Shown here: positions 51,137 to 62,479 of the stretch, one piece after another | Layout: each line of letters begins with the position of its first letter | Numbering within the stretch: the first letter of the stretch is position 1 | Assembly (NCBI RefSeq): GCF_018257795.1 | Contig: NZ_JAERJD010000004.1 | Coordinates: forward strand, 248,001 to 312,000 | Direction: 5' to 3' | DNA length: 64,000 nt | Origin: Citrobacter sp. JGM124 | Lineage (GTDB): Bacteria; Pseudomonadota; Gammaproteobacteria; Enterobacterales; Enterobacteriaceae | Program-made: the position numbers and the translations under genes | The notes under the pieces: generated by a model | What the model saw: only the letters and a program-made list of their open reading frames with translations | What the model was told of the DNA's origin: nothing | The model's database searches: none

Positions 51137-52375
51137 ATGACAAGGAAAGCACTCGCCGTATTATTGCTACTTTTGCCACTCGGTATCAGCGCGAATAATC
51201 GCGTGACGTTGGTTCTGGATGATGCCCCTGTCACACAAGTACTGCAGTCCATAGCAGAACAGCAGCAGCGTAATTTGGTTATTGCCCCCGGAGTTGAAGG
51301 TAAAGTGTCTTTGCACTTGGTTGATGTCCCCTGGGAGCAGGCTTTTGCCCTGGTGGTAAAGCTTGCCCATCTCTCTTCGTCACAAAGCGGCAATATATTG
51401 CAGGTGCAAGGGAAGGAAAGTGTATTACGCCAGCAAGCACAGCAGGACGCGTTGCGTAAACAGCAGGCAGAAGCCCGGCCATTAGTGCAGAAAGTTTATA
51501 CGCCACGTCATGCTGATGTGACGGAACTGGCTGCCGCTCTCAAGCTTAATGGTGACAAACTACTGGGGCCTCGTGGGTCTATTACCGTCGATACCCGCGC
51601 TAATCGCCTGGTTGTGCGTGATAATAAGCAAGCGCAAAAGCAAATAGCGCAATGGGTGGGGGACATGGATATTCCCATGGGGCAAATAGAGCTGGCTGCA
51701 CATATTGTGACCATTAACCAGGAAGCCTTACGCGAGCTTGGTGTTAAGTGGACGACGAAAAGTGATGGCAACAGCGATGTCTATCGGCCGTCAAATATGG
51801 TAAGTAATTTAAAAGCCAGTGTCGTCGCAGCAGGATTTAATATCGGTCGTATCGGCGGTCGAATGCTGGAGCTTGAACTTTCTGCACTGGAACAACAGCA
51901 GCAACTTGAGATCATTGCCAGCCCCCGTTTACTGGTTGCCCACCAACAACCTGCTAGTATTAAACAAGGTACAGAAATCCCTTATCAGGTTTCAGGCAGC
52001 TCCAGCACCGCAAGTTCTGTCGCTTTCAAAGAGGCTGTGCTGGGAATGGACGTCACGCCAATTATTAATGCTAATGGCAACATTCGCTTAAAACTGCGTA
52101 TTACACAGAATATGCCGGGCAGAAGCATTCAACATGCTGATGGCGAAGCGCTGGCTATTGACAAGCAAGAGATAGAAACTCAGGTTGATGTGTTGGACGG
52201 CGAAACTCTGGCGCTGGGTGGAATTTTTCAGCAGCAACATCGAGAAGGTTATCGCAATGTCCCTTTTTTAAGTGATATCCCCCTGATAGGACGACTCTTT
52301 CATCAGGATGATAAAAAGAGTCAGCGCAGGGAGCTGGTGGTGTTTATTACGCCAAAATTAATCGCCCGGCCCTAG
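51137..52375 (+). CDS. hofQ: HofQ, PilQ-like outer-membrane secretin
   Basis: 412 residues as in E. coli. Signal peptide (about 1-19), an N0/STN-like domain (about 20-95), an N1 domain, then the secretin core with VPFLSDIPLIGRLF and ELVVFITPKL at the C-terminus. Forms the outer-membrane pore of the DNA-uptake machine. Last gene of hofMNOPQ and just upstream of aroK, as in E. coli. Confidence 0.95.
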   Translation: MTRKALAVLLLLLPLGISANNRVTLVLDDAPVTQVLQSIAEQQQRNLVIAPGVEGKVSLHLVDVPWEQAFALVVKLAHLSSSQSGNILQVQGKESVLRQQAQQDALRKQQAEARPLVQKVYTPRHADVTELAAALKLNGDKLLGPRGSITVDTRANRLVVRDNKQAQKQIAQWVGDMDIPMGQIELAAHIVTINQEALRELGVKWTTKSDGNSDVYRPSNMVSNLKASVVAAGFNIGRIGGRMLELELSALEQQQQLEIIASPRLLVAHQQPASIKQGTEIPYQVSGSSSTASSVAFKEAVLGMDVTPIINANGNIRLKLRITQNMPGRSIQHADGEALAIDKQEIETQVDVLDGETLALGGIFQQQHREGYRNVPFLSDIPLIGRLFHQDDKKSQRRELVVFITPKLIARP

Positions 52376-52686
52376 AAATTGCCCTTATATTTATAGGTTT
52401 TTATGTGAATAGGTGCTCATGTGTTTGACGTTAGAGAGGAATTAGCTTACAAGGTGTACCGTTTCAAGAAACCAGGTAATGATATTCTGGAGCTGATTGA
52501 AGCTGTTCGTTTCGCCATCTTAGGGAAATGAGTGATTTATTCAGTTGCCAAACAGCCTTGAGTGTTGAGATAATTTTTAGTCTGATTCTCAACTCACGCT
52601 TATGAGGTTTCAGTTCATGTCCCGCTGCACCTGGTGAATACCGGGCGGGTTTATCATCAACGAATAGTCTTAGTAATACCAAAAAA
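52376..52686. other. hofQ-aroK leader region
   Basis: 311 bp without a gene, the likely promoter and leader of the aroK train. It contains two potential RNA hairpins: gttgaga/tctcaac (52564-52570 with 52587-52593) and cccgc/gcggg (52621-52625 with 52645-52649, followed by tttat). These could be leader structures or weak terminators for hofQ. No leader peptide is evident. Confidence 0.5.
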
Positions 52687-53208
52687 ATGGCAGAGAAACG
52701 CAATATCTTTCTGGTTGGGCCTATGGGTGCCGGCAAAAGCACTATTGGGCGTCAGTTAGCCCAGCAGCTCAATATGGAATTTTTCGATTCAGATCAAGAG
52801 ATCGAGAAACGTACCGGGGCTGATGTCGGCTGGGTATTCGACGTTGAAGGTGAAGAAGGTTTTCGCGATCGCGAAGAAAAAATCATCAACGAACTTACAG
52901 AAAAGCAAGGCATCGTGCTGGCGACAGGAGGGGGGTCTGTTAAGTCCCGTGAAACCCGTAACCGTCTGTCAGCAAGAGGCGTAGTGGTGTATCTTGAAAC
53001 CACTATTGAAAAGCAACTTGCCAGAACTCAGCGCGATAAAAAACGTCCGCTGCTTCAAGTTGATACACCGCCTCGTGAAGTGCTTGTAGCATTGGCAGAG
53101 GAGCGCAATCCACTGTATGAAGAGATTGCCGATGTGACGATTCGCACCGACGATCAAAGTGCCAAAGTTGTTGCTAACCAGATTATTCATATGCTGGAAA
53201 GCAATTAG
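52687..53208 (+). CDS. aroK: AroK, shikimate kinase I
   Basis: Phosphorylates shikimate in chorismate synthesis. 173 residues, nearly identical to E. coli. P-loop GPMGAGKST at residues 10-18, substrate residues in [22 protein letters not shown], and the lid with [11 protein letters not shown]. No strong Shine-Dalgarno is visible in the A-rich run before the ATG. First gene of the aroK-aroB-damX-dam-rpe-gph-trpS series. Confidence 0.98.
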   Translation: MAEKRNIFLVGPMGAGKSTIGRQLAQQLNMEFFDSDQEIEKRTGADVGWVFDVEGEEGFRDREEKIINELTEKQGIVLATGGGSVKSRETRNRLSARGVVVYLETTIEKQLARTQRDKKRPLLQVDTPPREVLVALAEERNPLYEEIADVTIRTDDQSAKVVANQIIHMLESN

Positions 53209-53264
53209 TTCTGGCTTGAGAATCCTATGCCTGAGGGCAATGTTATTAAGGTAGGCTCCGCACG

Positions 53265-54353
53265 ATGGAGAGGTTGACAGTCACTCTTGGGGAACGTAGT
53301 TACCCTATAACGATTGCTGTCGGGTTATTTAATGACCCGGCTTCCTTTTGGCCGCTAAAAGCGGGCGACCAGTGTATGCTTGTCACGAATGAGACTCTGG
53401 CCCCGATGTACCTTGATAAGGTGCGTAGCCTTCTGGAACAGGCAGGCGTGAAGGTGGATACTGTTACCCTTCCTGATGGCGAGCAATTTAAGAGCCTTGC
53501 GGTTTTAGATACCGTATTTACCGCTTTACTGGAGAAACCGCACGGTCGCGACACCACTTTGCTTGCACTGGGTGGTGGTGTTATTGGCGATTTAACGGGC
53601 TTTGCCGCAGCATGTTACCAACGTGGCGTGCGGTTTATTCAGATTCCTACAACCCTACTTTCACAAGTAGACTCATCCGTAGGGGGGAAAACAGCTGTCA
53701 ACCATCCCCTTGGGAAAAACATGATTGGTGCGTTCTATCAGCCCGCATCGGTGATTGTGGATATTGATTGCCTCTCCACACTTCCTGAACGTGAGTTTGC
53801 TTCTGGTCTGGCTGAAGTCATTAAATATGGCATTATTCTGGATGGTGAATTCTTCCTGTGGCTGGAAGATAATCTGGATGCCTTACTACAGCTGGACAGT
53901 GATGCGCTGACGTACTGTATTCGTCGCTGTTGTGAACTAAAAGCCGACGTTGTGGCGGCTGACGAGCGTGAAGGCGGTGTGCGTGCTTTGCTGAATCTGG
54001 GCCATACTTTTGGCCATGCTATTGAAACAGAAATGGGTTATGGCAACTGGTTACATGGTGAGGCTGTATCAGCAGGTATGGTCATGGCAGCCCGTACAGC
54101 CCAGCGTTTAGGTCAGTTCAGCGAAGCGGATGTTCAGCGTATTATTGTCCTGTTGCAGCGCGCAGGTTTGCCGGTCAATGGGCCAAAAGAAATGTCAGTT
54201 GACGCGTATATGCCCCATATGATGCGTGACAAAAAGGTTCTGGCAGGGGAATTACGTCTTATTCTGCCACTGGCGATCGGTGCCAGTGAAGTGCGTGGTG
54301 CTGTGCCACATGACGTTGTTCTGTCTGCTATTGCTGATTGTCAGCACGATTAA
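53265..54353 (+). CDS. aroB: AroB, 3-dehydroquinate synthase
   Basis: Second step of the shikimate pathway (DAHP to 3-dehydroquinate), NAD- and metal-dependent. 362 residues as in E. coli. NAD-binding loop [32 protein letters not shown], metal-site residues in LAEVIKYG, and [11 protein letters not shown] with WLHGEAV. 56 nt after aroK. Confidence 0.98.
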   Translation: MERLTVTLGERSYPITIAVGLFNDPASFWPLKAGDQCMLVTNETLAPMYLDKVRSLLEQAGVKVDTVTLPDGEQFKSLAVLDTVFTALLEKPHGRDTTLLALGGGVIGDLTGFAAACYQRGVRFIQIPTTLLSQVDSSVGGKTAVNHPLGKNMIGAFYQPASVIVDIDCLSTLPEREFASGLAEVIKYGIILDGEFFLWLEDNLDALLQLDSDALTYCIRRCCELKADVVAADEREGGVRALLNLGHTFGHAIETEMGYGNWLHGEAVSAGMVMAARTAQRLGQFSEADVQRIIVLLQRAGLPVNGPKEMSVDAYMPHMMRDKKVLAGELRLILPLAIGASEVRGAVPHDVVLSAIADCQHD

Positions 54354-54424
54354 TGGCTCACCTGTACGATGTTAAATTTTGGGCAATTTGCTAACCCAGC
54401 ATAAGCCTGTTAGTGGGGTGTTAA

Positions 54425-55612
54425 ATGGATAAGTTCAAACCAGAAGATGATCTGATCCCTGATCCAAGTGATCGTCAGTCTGGGCGTACTCGCAATATAG
54501 ATACAGATAACGAACCGCAGCTCAATGTTGATGATATTGAGATTGATATGGACGATCGTCGTGTGTCTAAAGCGAGACGTGTGCGCGAAGATGATGAAAA
54601 CTACGAACTGGATGAGGATATGGCGATGGAAACTCGCCCTCCACGCGGGCGTAGAAAAGCTGAACGAACCAACAAACCTATTTCGCGTCAGTACCTGATG
54701 ATGGGAACCGGGATTATTGTTCTGCTGTTGCTCATCTTTGGTATTGGTTCCGCACTGAAAGGGCCATCCCCAGCCACCGATACCGCCGGGCAGTCGTCTG
54801 GCACTGAAAAAAGTATCGACTTATCTGCCACACATGAGAATAGCAATGCGCCAGCTGTGGCTTCTGCATCTCAGGATTTTTCTATTCCCCCTATTTCTTC
54901 GACGCCAACTCAGGGGCAGAGTATACCTCAGCCTGAAGGTCAACAACGTATTGAGTTACAAGGCGATCTGGGGAATTCCCTGATTCAGCAACAAACTCAA
55001 ATTGAATCGGTCGTCACACGCTCTACGCTACCGACAGAACCTGCAACCGTTGCCTCTGTCGCGGGGAGCAAGACCACAGAACCTCGTCCTGAGCGTAAAA
55101 CCGTGGTGATTGAACCTGTGCAAAAAGCACCGAATCGTACTCAGATTACGGCGAATACGCAGAGCAAACCCGCGCCAGTTAAACATAATGAACCTGCGCG
55201 TGTGGCTTCCACATCCGCTAAACCTGTCGTGGAAAAAACAGCACCTGTAGTACATGCACCCACGGCCAAAGCCCCGGTGACACAGCCTCCTGTTTCACAT
55301 GCTCCGGCCAAATCGGCGACAGCGGCAGGCAGTAGTCAGGCGTTAAAAAGTGCTTCGGGTAGCAGTTACACACTGCAACTCAATGCATCGTCAAACTCGG
55401 CAAACCTGAATGCATGGGCGAAAAAAGAGAATTTACAGAATTTTATCGTCTATCAAACTTCACGTAACGGTAAGCCGTGGTATGTTATGGTCAGTGGTAT
55501 TTATGCCAGCAAATCTGATGCAGAGCGTGCTATATCAAATTTACCTGCTGGTGTTCAGAGCAATAGGCCCTGGACTAAACCAATTCATCAGGTGCAGTCA
55601 GAAATTAAGTAA
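54425..55612 (+). CDS. damX: DamX, SPOR-domain division protein
   Basis: Bitopic inner-membrane protein that locates to the septal ring through its SPOR domain. 395 residues (E. coli 428). Acidic/basic cytoplasmic N-terminus (1-89), one membrane helix (about 90-110), a long Pro/Ala/Ser/Thr/Gln-rich periplasmic linker (about 111-310), and a C-terminal SPOR domain (about 312-390, YTLQLNASSNSANLNAWA). The linker is shorter and more diverged than in E. coli. Between aroB and dam as usual. Confidence 0.95.
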   Translation: MDKFKPEDDLIPDPSDRQSGRTRNIDTDNEPQLNVDDIEIDMDDRRVSKARRVREDDENYELDEDMAMETRPPRGRRKAERTNKPISRQYLMMGTGIIVLLLLIFGIGSALKGPSPATDTAGQSSGTEKSIDLSATHENSNAPAVASASQDFSIPPISSTPTQGQSIPQPEGQQRIELQGDLGNSLIQQQTQIESVVTRSTLPTEPATVASVAGSKTTEPRPERKTVVIEPVQKAPNRTQITANTQSKPAPVKHNEPARVASTSAKPVVEKTAPVVHAPTAKAPVTQPPVSHAPAKSATAAGSSQALKSASGSSYTLQLNASSNSANLNAWAKKENLQNFIVYQTSRNGKPWYVMVSGIYASKSDAERAISNLPAGVQSNRPWTKPIHQVQSEIK

Positions 55613-55675
55613 TAATAAGCGCAGTCGCTGTCGGAACCTTTCCACAGCTGGATAAGGTGTAAATAGTAAGGCAGC

Positions 55676-56500
55676 ATGAAAAAGAATCGCGCTTTTCTTA
55701 AATGGGCAGGGGGGAAATTTCCCCTGCTTGACGAAATAAAAAAGCACCTTCCTGAGGGTGACCGTCTGATCGAGCCCTTTGCTGGTGCGGGTTCAGTATT
55801 TCTCAATACGGACTATCAACATTACCTTCTTGCTGATATCAATAGCGATTTAATCGATCTCTACACCATTGTTAAATATCGTGCTGACGAGTATGTCCAT
55901 GAAGCCCGGCTAATGTTTTGCCCGCAAAACAATGAAGAGCCAGCCTATTACGCCTTCCGCGCGGAATTTAACCAGTGTACAGATAAGCTACGCAGGGCGG
56001 TGCTGTTTCTATACCTGAACCGACATTGTTACAATGGCCTGTGTCGTTATAATTTACGGGGCGAATTTAACGTGCCGTTTGGTCGTTACAGGAAGCCTTA
56101 TTTCCCGGAAGAAGAGTTATACGCTTTTGCTGAAAAAGCACAGAAGGCTGACTTTGTTTGTCAGTCTTATGATGTGAGTATGATGAATGTGGCTGCAGGG
56201 TCGGTGGTTTATTGTGATCCCCCTTATGCCCCCTTATCAACGACAGCAAATTTCACGGCGTATCACACAGCAAGTTTTAATGCTACCCAGCAGCAGCACT
56301 TGGCTGAACTGGCAGAAAATCTGCACCAACAGCAGATATCCGTATTAATTTCTAACCACGATACTGTGCTCACAAGACAGTGGTACCAGAACGCTACCGA
56401 ATTTCACAAACTGCAAGTAAGACGCAATATCAGTAGAAACGGTAGTACTCGTAATAAAGTGGGCGAACTTCTGGCACTTTATCGCTCTAAAGATGCCTGA
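55676..56500 (+). CDS. dam: Dam, DNA adenine methyltransferase (GATC)
   Basis: Methylates N6 of adenine in GATC, marking the old strand for mismatch repair and SeqA. 274 residues (E. coli 278). Motif I for AdoMet is FLKWAGGK and [12 protein letters not shown], and the catalytic motif IV DPPY is in [12 protein letters not shown]. The DNA-contact loop reads [13 protein letters not shown]. coli has Tyr-Gly where His-Cys is seen here, but the Tyr-Asn after them (E. coli Tyr119, Asn120) is kept. Overlaps the longest upstream reading of rpe, but not the chosen rpe start. Confidence 0.96.
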   Translation: MKKNRAFLKWAGGKFPLLDEIKKHLPEGDRLIEPFAGAGSVFLNTDYQHYLLADINSDLIDLYTIVKYRADEYVHEARLMFCPQNNEEPAYYAFRAEFNQCTDKLRRAVLFLYLNRHCYNGLCRYNLRGEFNVPFGRYRKPYFPEEELYAFAEKAQKADFVCQSYDVSMMNVAAGSVVYCDPPYAPLSTTANFTAYHTASFNATQQQHLAELAENLHQQQISVLISNHDTVLTRQWYQNATEFHKLQVRRNISRNGSTRNKVGELLALYRSKDA

Positions 56501-56546
56501 GCCGTTTCGCCCGCCACCGAAAGATGACTTGCTATTGGAGAAGCGG

Positions 56547-57224
56547 ATGAAACAGTTTTTGATTGCCCCCTCAATCCTTTCTGCCGATTTCGCCCGTTTG
56601 GGTGAGGATACGGCTAAGGCACTGGCAGCGGGTGCGGATGTTGTTCATTATGATGTTATGGATAACCACTATGTACCGAACCTCACTATGGGGCCCATGG
56701 TCCTGAAGGCACTGCGTGATTACGGCATCACCGCCCCTATTGATGTTCATTTGATGGTTAAACCTGTAGACAGAATCATCCCGGACTTTGTTGCCGCTGG
56801 TGCCAGCATCATCACCTTTCATCCTGAGGCCTCTGAACATGTTGATCGCTCATTGCAACTGATTAAAGAGCATGGTTGTAAAGCGGGGCTGGTCATCAAC
56901 CCGGCAACGTCACTGTCATGGCTTGATAATGTGATGGATAAACTGGATGTTATCTTGCTGATGTCTGTTAACCCGGGGTTCGGTGGTCAGTCGTTTATTC
57001 CCCATACTCTCGAAAAGCTTCGCCAGGCTCGTCGGCGTATTGATGAATCCGGGTATGACATTCGTCTTGAAGTCGATGGCGGCGTGAAAGTGGAAAATAT
57101 TCGTGCAATTGCAGAAGCCGGAGCAGACATGTTTGTTGCCGGTTCTGCTATTTTCGGCAAACCGGATTACAAAACAGTGATTGATGATATGCGTACAGAA
57201 TTATCGAAGGTCACCCATGGATAA
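56547..57224 (+). CDS. rpe: Rpe, ribulose-phosphate 3-epimerase
   Basis: Interconverts ribulose-5-phosphate and xylulose-5-phosphate. 225 residues as in E. coli. TIM barrel with metal ligands in [17 protein letters not shown] and VDGGV. A longer frame from 56493 overlaps dam; ATG 56547 is chosen because of the ribosome site ttggag and the family start [15 protein letters not shown]. Overlaps gph by 8 nt. Confidence 0.97.
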   Translation: MKQFLIAPSILSADFARLGEDTAKALAAGADVVHYDVMDNHYVPNLTMGPMVLKALRDYGITAPIDVHLMVKPVDRIIPDFVAAGASIITFHPEASEHVDRSLQLIKEHGCKAGLVINPATSLSWLDNVMDKLDVILLMSVNPGFGGQSFIPHTLEKLRQARRRIDESGYDIRLEVDGGVKVENIRAIAEAGADMFVAGSAIFGKPDYKTVIDDMRTELSKVTHG

Positions 57225-57936
57225 ATTTACCTCTGTTCGTGGTATCGCTTTTGATTTAGACGGTACTTTGATTGACTCCTCACTGGGGCTGAGTCAGGCC
57301 GTGGACATGACACTCTATGCAATGGAGCTACCTGGTGCCGGGGAAGAACGCGTCATAACCTGGATTGGTAACGGCGCAGATATCCTTATTCAACGGGCAC
57401 TGGAGTGGGGGCTCAAAGAGAAAAATCTGCCACAAAATTCTGAGCAGCTGGGCGTGGCCCGTAAGTTGTTTGACCGTTTTTATGCAGAAACCGTGACAGA
57501 AGGCAGTTTCTTATTCCCTGAGGTACTCACCACCCTGGAGATACTTAAGGAAAAAGGATTTTCACTCGGTATTGTCACCAATAAACCTACCCCTTTCGTC
57601 ATGCCGTTACTCGAAAGTTTTGGTATTGCTCAATATTTCCAGGTCATCATTGGTGGTGATGATGTTAAACAGAAAAAGCCCCATCCAGAAGCACTGTTTA
57701 ATAGCATGAAAGCCATGCAACTGAGTGCCAGCGAGATGATGTTTGTCGGTGATTCTCGTAATGATATTCAGGCAGCACAAGCGGCGGGTTGCCCAAGTGT
57801 TGGGCTGACTTATGGTTATAACTATGGTGAAGCAATTACATTGAGCAACCCCGATGTTGTTTGTGAGCGCTTCAGCGATTTATTGCCCTTACTGGGGCTA
57901 ACACATCAAGCAAATCAGGAATCCGAACATGAGTAA
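57217..57936 (+). CDS. gph: Gph, phosphoglycolate phosphatase
   Basis: HAD enzyme that removes 2-phosphoglycolate formed during repair of DNA 3' ends. 239 residues, about 13 shorter than E. coli Gph; the missing part is in the cap domain after LEWGLKEKN. Catalytic motifs [17 protein letters not shown] and [10 protein letters not shown] are intact. ATG 57217 with gaagg upstream is chosen over 57181. Overlaps rpe and, at its end, trpS. Confidence 0.95.
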   Translation: MDKFTSVRGIAFDLDGTLIDSSLGLSQAVDMTLYAMELPGAGEERVITWIGNGADILIQRALEWGLKEKNLPQNSEQLGVARKLFDRFYAETVTEGSFLFPEVLTTLEILKEKGFSLGIVTNKPTPFVMPLLESFGIAQYFQVIIGGDDVKQKKPHPEALFNSMKAMQLSASEMMFVGDSRNDIQAAQAAGCPSVGLTYGYNYGEAITLSNPDVVCERFSDLLPLLGLTHQANQESEHE

Positions 57937-58933
57937 ACCCATCGTTTTTAGTGGTGCACAGCCTTCTGGTGAGTTAACCATTGGTAATTATATGGGTGCA
58001 CTGCGTCAGTGGGTAAACCTGCAAGATGATTATCACTGCATTTACTGCATTGTTGATCAGCATGCCATCACCGTACGTCAGGATCCGGTAGCGCTGCGTA
58101 AAGCGACACTCGATACGCTGGCTCTGTATCTGGCGTGTGGTATTGATCCGCAGAAAAGTACTATTTTTGTCCAGTCCCATGTGCCTGAGCATGCCCAGCT
58201 GGGGTGGGCGCTCAACTGCTACACCTATTTTGGTGAGTTGAGCCGTATGACACAATTTAAAGACAAGTCATCACGCTATGCTGAAAATATTAATGCCGGG
58301 CTATTTGACTACCCAGTACTGATGGCGGCAGATATTTTACTCTATCAGACCAACCAGGTTCCGGTGGGTGAAGATCAAAAACAGCATCTTGAATTGAGCC
58401 GCGATATTGCCAGTCGTTTTAACGCCATCTACGGTGATATTTTCAAAATTCCAGAGCCTTTTATTCCTAAATCCGGTGCGCGTGTTATGTCGCTGCTTGA
58501 GCCGACCAGGAAAATGTCCAAATCAGACGATAATCGTAATAATGTTATCGGCCTGCTGGAAGACCCAAAAATGGTGGTGAAAAAAATTAAGCGTGCGGTG
58601 ACCGATTCTGAAGAGCCACCTGTCGTGCGTTATGATGTGACCAATAAAGCCGGTGTTTCTAACTTGCTGGATATTCTGTCCGGGGTGACGGGCAAGTCTA
58701 TTGCTCAGTTGGAAGAAGAATTTGAAGGTAAAATGTACGGCCATTTAAAAAGTGAAGTGGCAGAAGCAGTATCTGGTATGTTGACTGAACTTCAGGAACG
58801 CTACCATCGTTATCGTAATGATGAAGCATTTTTACAGCACGTGATGAAAGAAGGGGCTGAAAAAGCCAGCCTACGCGCGAGTGAAACACTGAAGAAGGTC
58901 TATGAAGCAATTGGCTTTGTTGCCAAGCCTTGA
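57929..58933 (+). CDS. trpS: TrpS, tryptophanyl-tRNA synthetase
   Basis: Charges tRNA-Trp. 334 residues as in E. coli. Class I motifs: TIGN (HIGH equivalent) near residues 17-20 in [12 protein letters not shown], and KMSKS near 195. ATG lies inside the gph end (8-nt overlap). Last gene of the aroK train, followed by a clear terminator. Confidence 0.98.
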   Translation: MSKPIVFSGAQPSGELTIGNYMGALRQWVNLQDDYHCIYCIVDQHAITVRQDPVALRKATLDTLALYLACGIDPQKSTIFVQSHVPEHAQLGWALNCYTYFGELSRMTQFKDKSSRYAENINAGLFDYPVLMAADILLYQTNQVPVGEDQKQHLELSRDIASRFNAIYGDIFKIPEPFIPKSGARVMSLLEPTRKMSKSDDNRNNVIGLLEDPKMVVKKIKRAVTDSEEPPVVRYDVTNKAGVSNLLDILSGVTGKSIAQLEEEFEGKMYGHLKSEVAEAVSGMLTELQERYHRYRNDEAFLQHVMKEGAEKASLRASETLKKVYEAIGFVAKP

Positions 58934-58950
58934 TAACTGGTCATGACAAC

Positions 58951-58985
58951 AACGCCAGTTGCTTCCGGAAACGGCAACTGGCGTT
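58951..58985. terminator. Bidirectional terminator between trpS and cysG
   Basis: Perfect 12-bp stem (58951-58962 with 58974-58985) with an inner ttccggaa. It is followed by atttat on the plus strand and ttgtca on the minus strand. Confidence 0.75.
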
Positions 58986-58998
58986 ATTTATCATTTCA

Positions 58999-60372
58999 TT
59001 AATGATTAGAGAACCAGTTTAGTTTGTTACGCAAACCAACGACGGCCCCGACAATAATTAATGCCGGGCTTTCGACCTGTTTAGCCAGTTCTCCGAGTTG
59101 ATCCAGTGTGCCATCAACGACCCTCTGGCTGACCATCGTGCCATTTTCCACCAGGGCAACTGGGATGGTTCCTTGCATACCATGAGCAATAAGCTGCTGT
59201 TGAATAAAAATTGCCTGGCCTAATCCCATATAGAATACCAGCGTCTGTTTTTCAGCAGCCAGATTGGCCCAGTCAAGCTCATCGCCATTTTTCAAATGCC
59301 CGGTAACCAGCCTAATACTTTGCGCATAATCCCGATGTGTCAGCGGTATCCCGGAGTATGCTGAACAGCCTGAAGCAGCGGTAATGCCAGGAACCACCGA
59401 GAAGGGAATATTAGCATGGCAGAGAGTTTCTAACTCTTCACCGCCACGGCCGAAGATAAAGGGATCACCACCTTTCAGTCTGACCACTCGCTTACCTTTT
59501 CTGGCTTCATGAAGCAGGATCTGGTTGATCTCTGACTGAGGGACACAATGGTAACCGGCACGTTTACCGACGAAGACACGGTCCGCATCACGACGAACAA
59601 GATTCATGATATCGTCTGAAACCAGGCGATCGTACACCACTACATCAGCTTGCTGGATCTGTTGCAGGCCTTTCAGCGTTAACAGGCCCGCATCCCCAGG
59701 CCCGGCACCGACCAGAACCACTTCTCCGCGATTATCGAGAGGCGCAGAAAAGAGTGATGTCGTTTCTTTATCAACCGCCTGCTTGTCTTCATTTGCTAAA
59801 TATTGTGCCAGTCTGTCATTGGTGAAGAACTTTTCCCAGAACATACGGCGCTCTGCCATGGTTGAGAATTTTTCTTTCACTCGTGCACGTAATGTACCAG
59901 CATAAGCAGCAATTTTTCCCAGATGCAAGGGGAGCAGAGACTCAAGTTTTTCTCGCAGTAATCGGGCGAGAACAGGGGAGGTTCCACCGGAGGATATCGC
60001 GACCATCAGTGGGGATCTGTCGATGATGGAAGGCATGATAAAACTCGCCTGCTTTGGTGCATCAACCACATTGCAGAAGATTCGTCGTTCATCGGCAGCA
60101 TCACTAACGCTTTGATTGACTGCATCATCATCAGTTGCCGCAATCGCCAGCCAGCAGTTATCCAGTAACGCAGGCAAGAAATCGCCTTCTGCCAGGACCA
60201 GCATATCTTGCTCTGCCCAGAGAATAAACTGGGGTGAGAACTGCCTGGCATTTACAGTAAGGCGTGCCCCTGCATCGAGTAACAAACGCGCTTTACGCTC
60301 GGCAACAGCACCACCACCTACCAACAGGCAAGCGCGACCACGTAACTGACAAAATATTGGAAGGTGCTCCAC
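58999..60372 (-). CDS. cysG: CysG, siroheme synthase (trifunctional)
   Basis: Makes siroheme from uroporphyrinogen III: methylation, NAD-dependent oxidation and ferrochelation. 457 residues as in E. coli. The N-terminal dehydrogenase/ferrochelatase has [18 protein letters not shown] (about 19-36). The C-terminal SUMT domain begins near 215 with [16 protein letters not shown] and includes [15 protein letters not shown]. In E. coli it ends the nirBDC-cysG operon; here nirBDC is absent upstream, so cysG must have its own promoter, presumably to supply sulfite reductase. Confidence 0.97.
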   Translation of the reverse strand: MEHLPIFCQLRGRACLLVGGGAVAERKARLLLDAGARLTVNARQFSPQFILWAEQDMLVLAEGDFLPALLDNCWLAIAATDDDAVNQSVSDAADERRIFCNVVDAPKQASFIMPSIIDRSPLMVAISSGGTSPVLARLLREKLESLLPLHLGKIAAYAGTLRARVKEKFSTMAERRMFWEKFFTNDRLAQYLANEDKQAVDKETTSLFSAPLDNRGEVVLVGAGPGDAGLLTLKGLQQIQQADVVVYDRLVSDDIMNLVRRDADRVFVGKRAGYHCVPQSEINQILLHEARKGKRVVRLKGGDPFIFGRGGEELETLCHANIPFSVVPGITAASGCSAYSGIPLTHRDYAQSIRLVTGHLKNGDELDWANLAAEKQTLVFYMGLGQAIFIQQQLIAHGMQGTIPVALVENGTMVSQRVVDGTLDQLGELAKQVESPALIIVGAVVGLRNKLNWFSNH

Positions 60373-61158
60373 AGTGAATCCTCAATAAATACCTATAGTG
60401 CCGATTTTTTTGCGTAGCATACCAATAACCCGAACATATGAATACTACGGTTAAATGGGACCACTTAATGGGCATCTTACTTTGCATGACGGGTGTACCA
60501 GTGAGGAATACTTTGGTCTGTGCGTACAGAACCATGATATGTGGAGAAGGTAAAATTCTTTATGATTTAATCACCCTGGTTAACTGGGTTTATTAATCAA
60601 GGGAAAGTCATTCATGATTAGCGCTGCCCTGGATATAAAATATATCTCTTGATTATCAATAGGTAATAAAATCAGGTGATCTTTGGTGATAACGGCTGAA
60701 TAATCATTATGCGGCAGGTCAGGGAGAGCATCATTATTTATAATTAGTGGGTTACAACAGAAAACGACGTCCCGTCAGGTTAATCACTGCCCAGCCAATT
60801 ATTCTTTTCCTGTATATAGTATTCGTAATCGTTCTTATCCGTTTATTCCTCTCAGGCCTGTGTTTTACATTTCATCAGTACGTCATTTGTCACCGATGGC
60901 GCGTATTCTTTAGCGTAAAAGAAGGGGCTGGAGGAATACTTCAAAAAATATAGTGATAAGCAGGTGATCAGAAAACCGCCGGGGCGTTTTCTGTATGGTT
61001 ACATATCATTGAGCCCATAACACGGTGTAAAGATACAAACTGCAAAGAAAGGAAGGGTTGTGAGGCGCTGGCGCTCTAATAGTCCGCGGGAGCCAGTCAC
61101 CTTTTGACGGCCATGCCCCCCTTATTCCTGGGGAATCAGGGGGGCTCAGTGATGGCAG
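60373..61158. other. 786-bp non-coding gap where nirBDC lies in E. coli
   Basis: No convincing gene. In E. coli nirB, nirD and nirC fill this position between tsgA and cysG; I see no fragments of them. The strip next to 60373 must contain the cysG promoter (minus strand). The right end carries a GC-rich hairpin for tsgA. A 68-codon plus-strand GTG frame (60747-60953) is rejected as noise. Confidence 0.6.
61115..61145 (-). terminator. Hairpin after tsgA
   Basis: Stem of 14 bp with one mismatch, gccccccttattcc / ggaatcaggggggc (61115-61128 with 61132-61145), downstream of the tsgA stop on the minus strand. No T-run. Confidence 0.55.
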
Positions 61159-62340
61159 TTACTTATTGCCTTCAGGTTGATTCTGATGATGTTTGCTGAC
61201 GAAAGCGAGCAGTACACACATGACGAAGACGACGGCATACAGAGCATTCGAGGTCAGCAGAGCAGCATGTGGGCCGCTGTGAGCAACGATAGGGCCGGTC
61301 ACTACGAAGGTTAACATGGTTCCCACAGTGCCACAGGTCAGGATGAAATTGACCAGTTTAGGGGATGCGATTTTAGTTTGCAGTGAACCCAGCGTGATGA
61401 TGGTGGTGTAGATAGCACTTGAGAAGAAGCCCAGGGCCAGAATAAACCATGACAGGTATTCAGGCTCACCGGTATTGAACAGGTACATCAGTACGGCTGC
61501 AGCACCAGCGAGTACGGTCAGAATACGCTGCAAATCGAAGAAGCGCAGGATAAAGCTAAATACCCACATACCAATCATGTAAGAGAGCCAGAAATTACTC
61601 ACCAACTGACCAGCTTCATTGATATCCATTCCCAGGGTTTTAGCATATTCCGGTACCCATGAGATAAAGCCGAGCTGACCCAGGATATAGCACAGAGCAG
61701 CAATCGCCAGGAACAGGACGCCGATTCCCCATTTTTCTTTAGAAACCGGTTGATTATCCGTCTGTGCGTGTTTGCCCAACGCAGGGAAAGTACAACCCAG
61801 TGTAAGCAAGAAAATCGCAACGTAAATCAGGCCAATGCAGACGTAGACCCAGTACCAGTTGATACTCCTGGCCAGCAGTATCGCGGCAACCATTGGGAAA
61901 ATCATTCCAGCCATACTGAAGAAGGAATCGGTAAAGAGTAAACGAGAACCACGCTGGCGGCCTTCATACATTTGAGTGATCAGGAAGGTACCAATAGACA
62001 TGGTAATCCCGCTGACCAGCCCAAGGACGAACATGGCAGCTGAGAACACGGTCAGGCTATGGCCAAAGATCAGGCCTGCTATCGCCAGGATCATCAGTAA
62101 AAAGCCGAAACGCAGCTGAGTTTTTAATGGAATGATTTCCATCAGCCAGGCATTCAGAAATATTGCGAGCAAAATCCCCGTATTCAGAAAGGTAAAAGTG
62201 TTACTCATACTGGAGACGGGTTGATTGAAATATTCAGCAATATCACCCATGACCATACCGGTGACAATGACTAATGCCCCCGTCAGAGCGTAGGAGAAGA
62301 AACTTATCCAGAGTAAACGATTTCGGCTAATACTATTCAT
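61159..62340 (-). CDS. tsgA: TsgA, major facilitator superfamily transporter
   Basis: 393 residues, the E. coli length, with twelve predicted membrane helices and the TsgA segments [38 protein letters not shown] and [15 protein letters not shown]. Named from Salmonella (suppressor of growth on tellurite/selenite); the substrate is unknown. A longer frame from 62394 exists, but ATG 62340 gives the family N-terminus and length. Divergent from ppiA. Confidence 0.95.
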   Translation of the reverse strand: MNSISRNRLLWISFFSYALTGALVIVTGMVMGDIAEYFNQPVSSMSNTFTFLNTGILLAIFLNAWLMEIIPLKTQLRFGFLLMILAIAGLIFGHSLTVFSAAMFVLGLVSGITMSIGTFLITQMYEGRQRGSRLLFTDSFFSMAGMIFPMVAAILLARSINWYWVYVCIGLIYVAIFLLTLGCTFPALGKHAQTDNQPVSKEKWGIGVLFLAIAALCYILGQLGFISWVPEYAKTLGMDINEAGQLVSNFWLSYMIGMWVFSFILRFFDLQRILTVLAGAAAVLMYLFNTGEPEYLSWFILALGFFSSAIYTTIITLGSLQTKIASPKLVNFILTCGTVGTMLTFVVTGPIVAHSGPHAALLTSNALYAVVFVMCVLLAFVSKHHQNQPEGNK

Positions 62341-62410
62341 GATTGATGTCCAAAGAATAGAAGTGTAAAACGCATTGACAGCGTATAATTTCATACAGTC
62401 TAGTCACTAA

Positions 62411-62479
62411 TGTGATCTATTTAAATAAAATGTATGGCTTTTACTGAAAAAAGCTATTTGATTCATAACCTCCATCACA
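62411..62479. promoter_or_regulatory. Candidate CRP half-sites between tsgA and ppiA
   Basis: tgtga at 62411-62415 and tcaca at 62475-62479 are strong half-sites of the CRP consensus with poor partner halves. E. coli ppiA is CRP-regulated from this same gap, which is the main reason to list them. Confidence 0.35.

Noticed and set aside
60747-60953. 68-codon GTG-started frame with one hydrophobic stretch in the nirBDC gap
   Set aside because: No acceptable ribosome site, rare start, no recognisable family and no fit with nirC; most likely chance.
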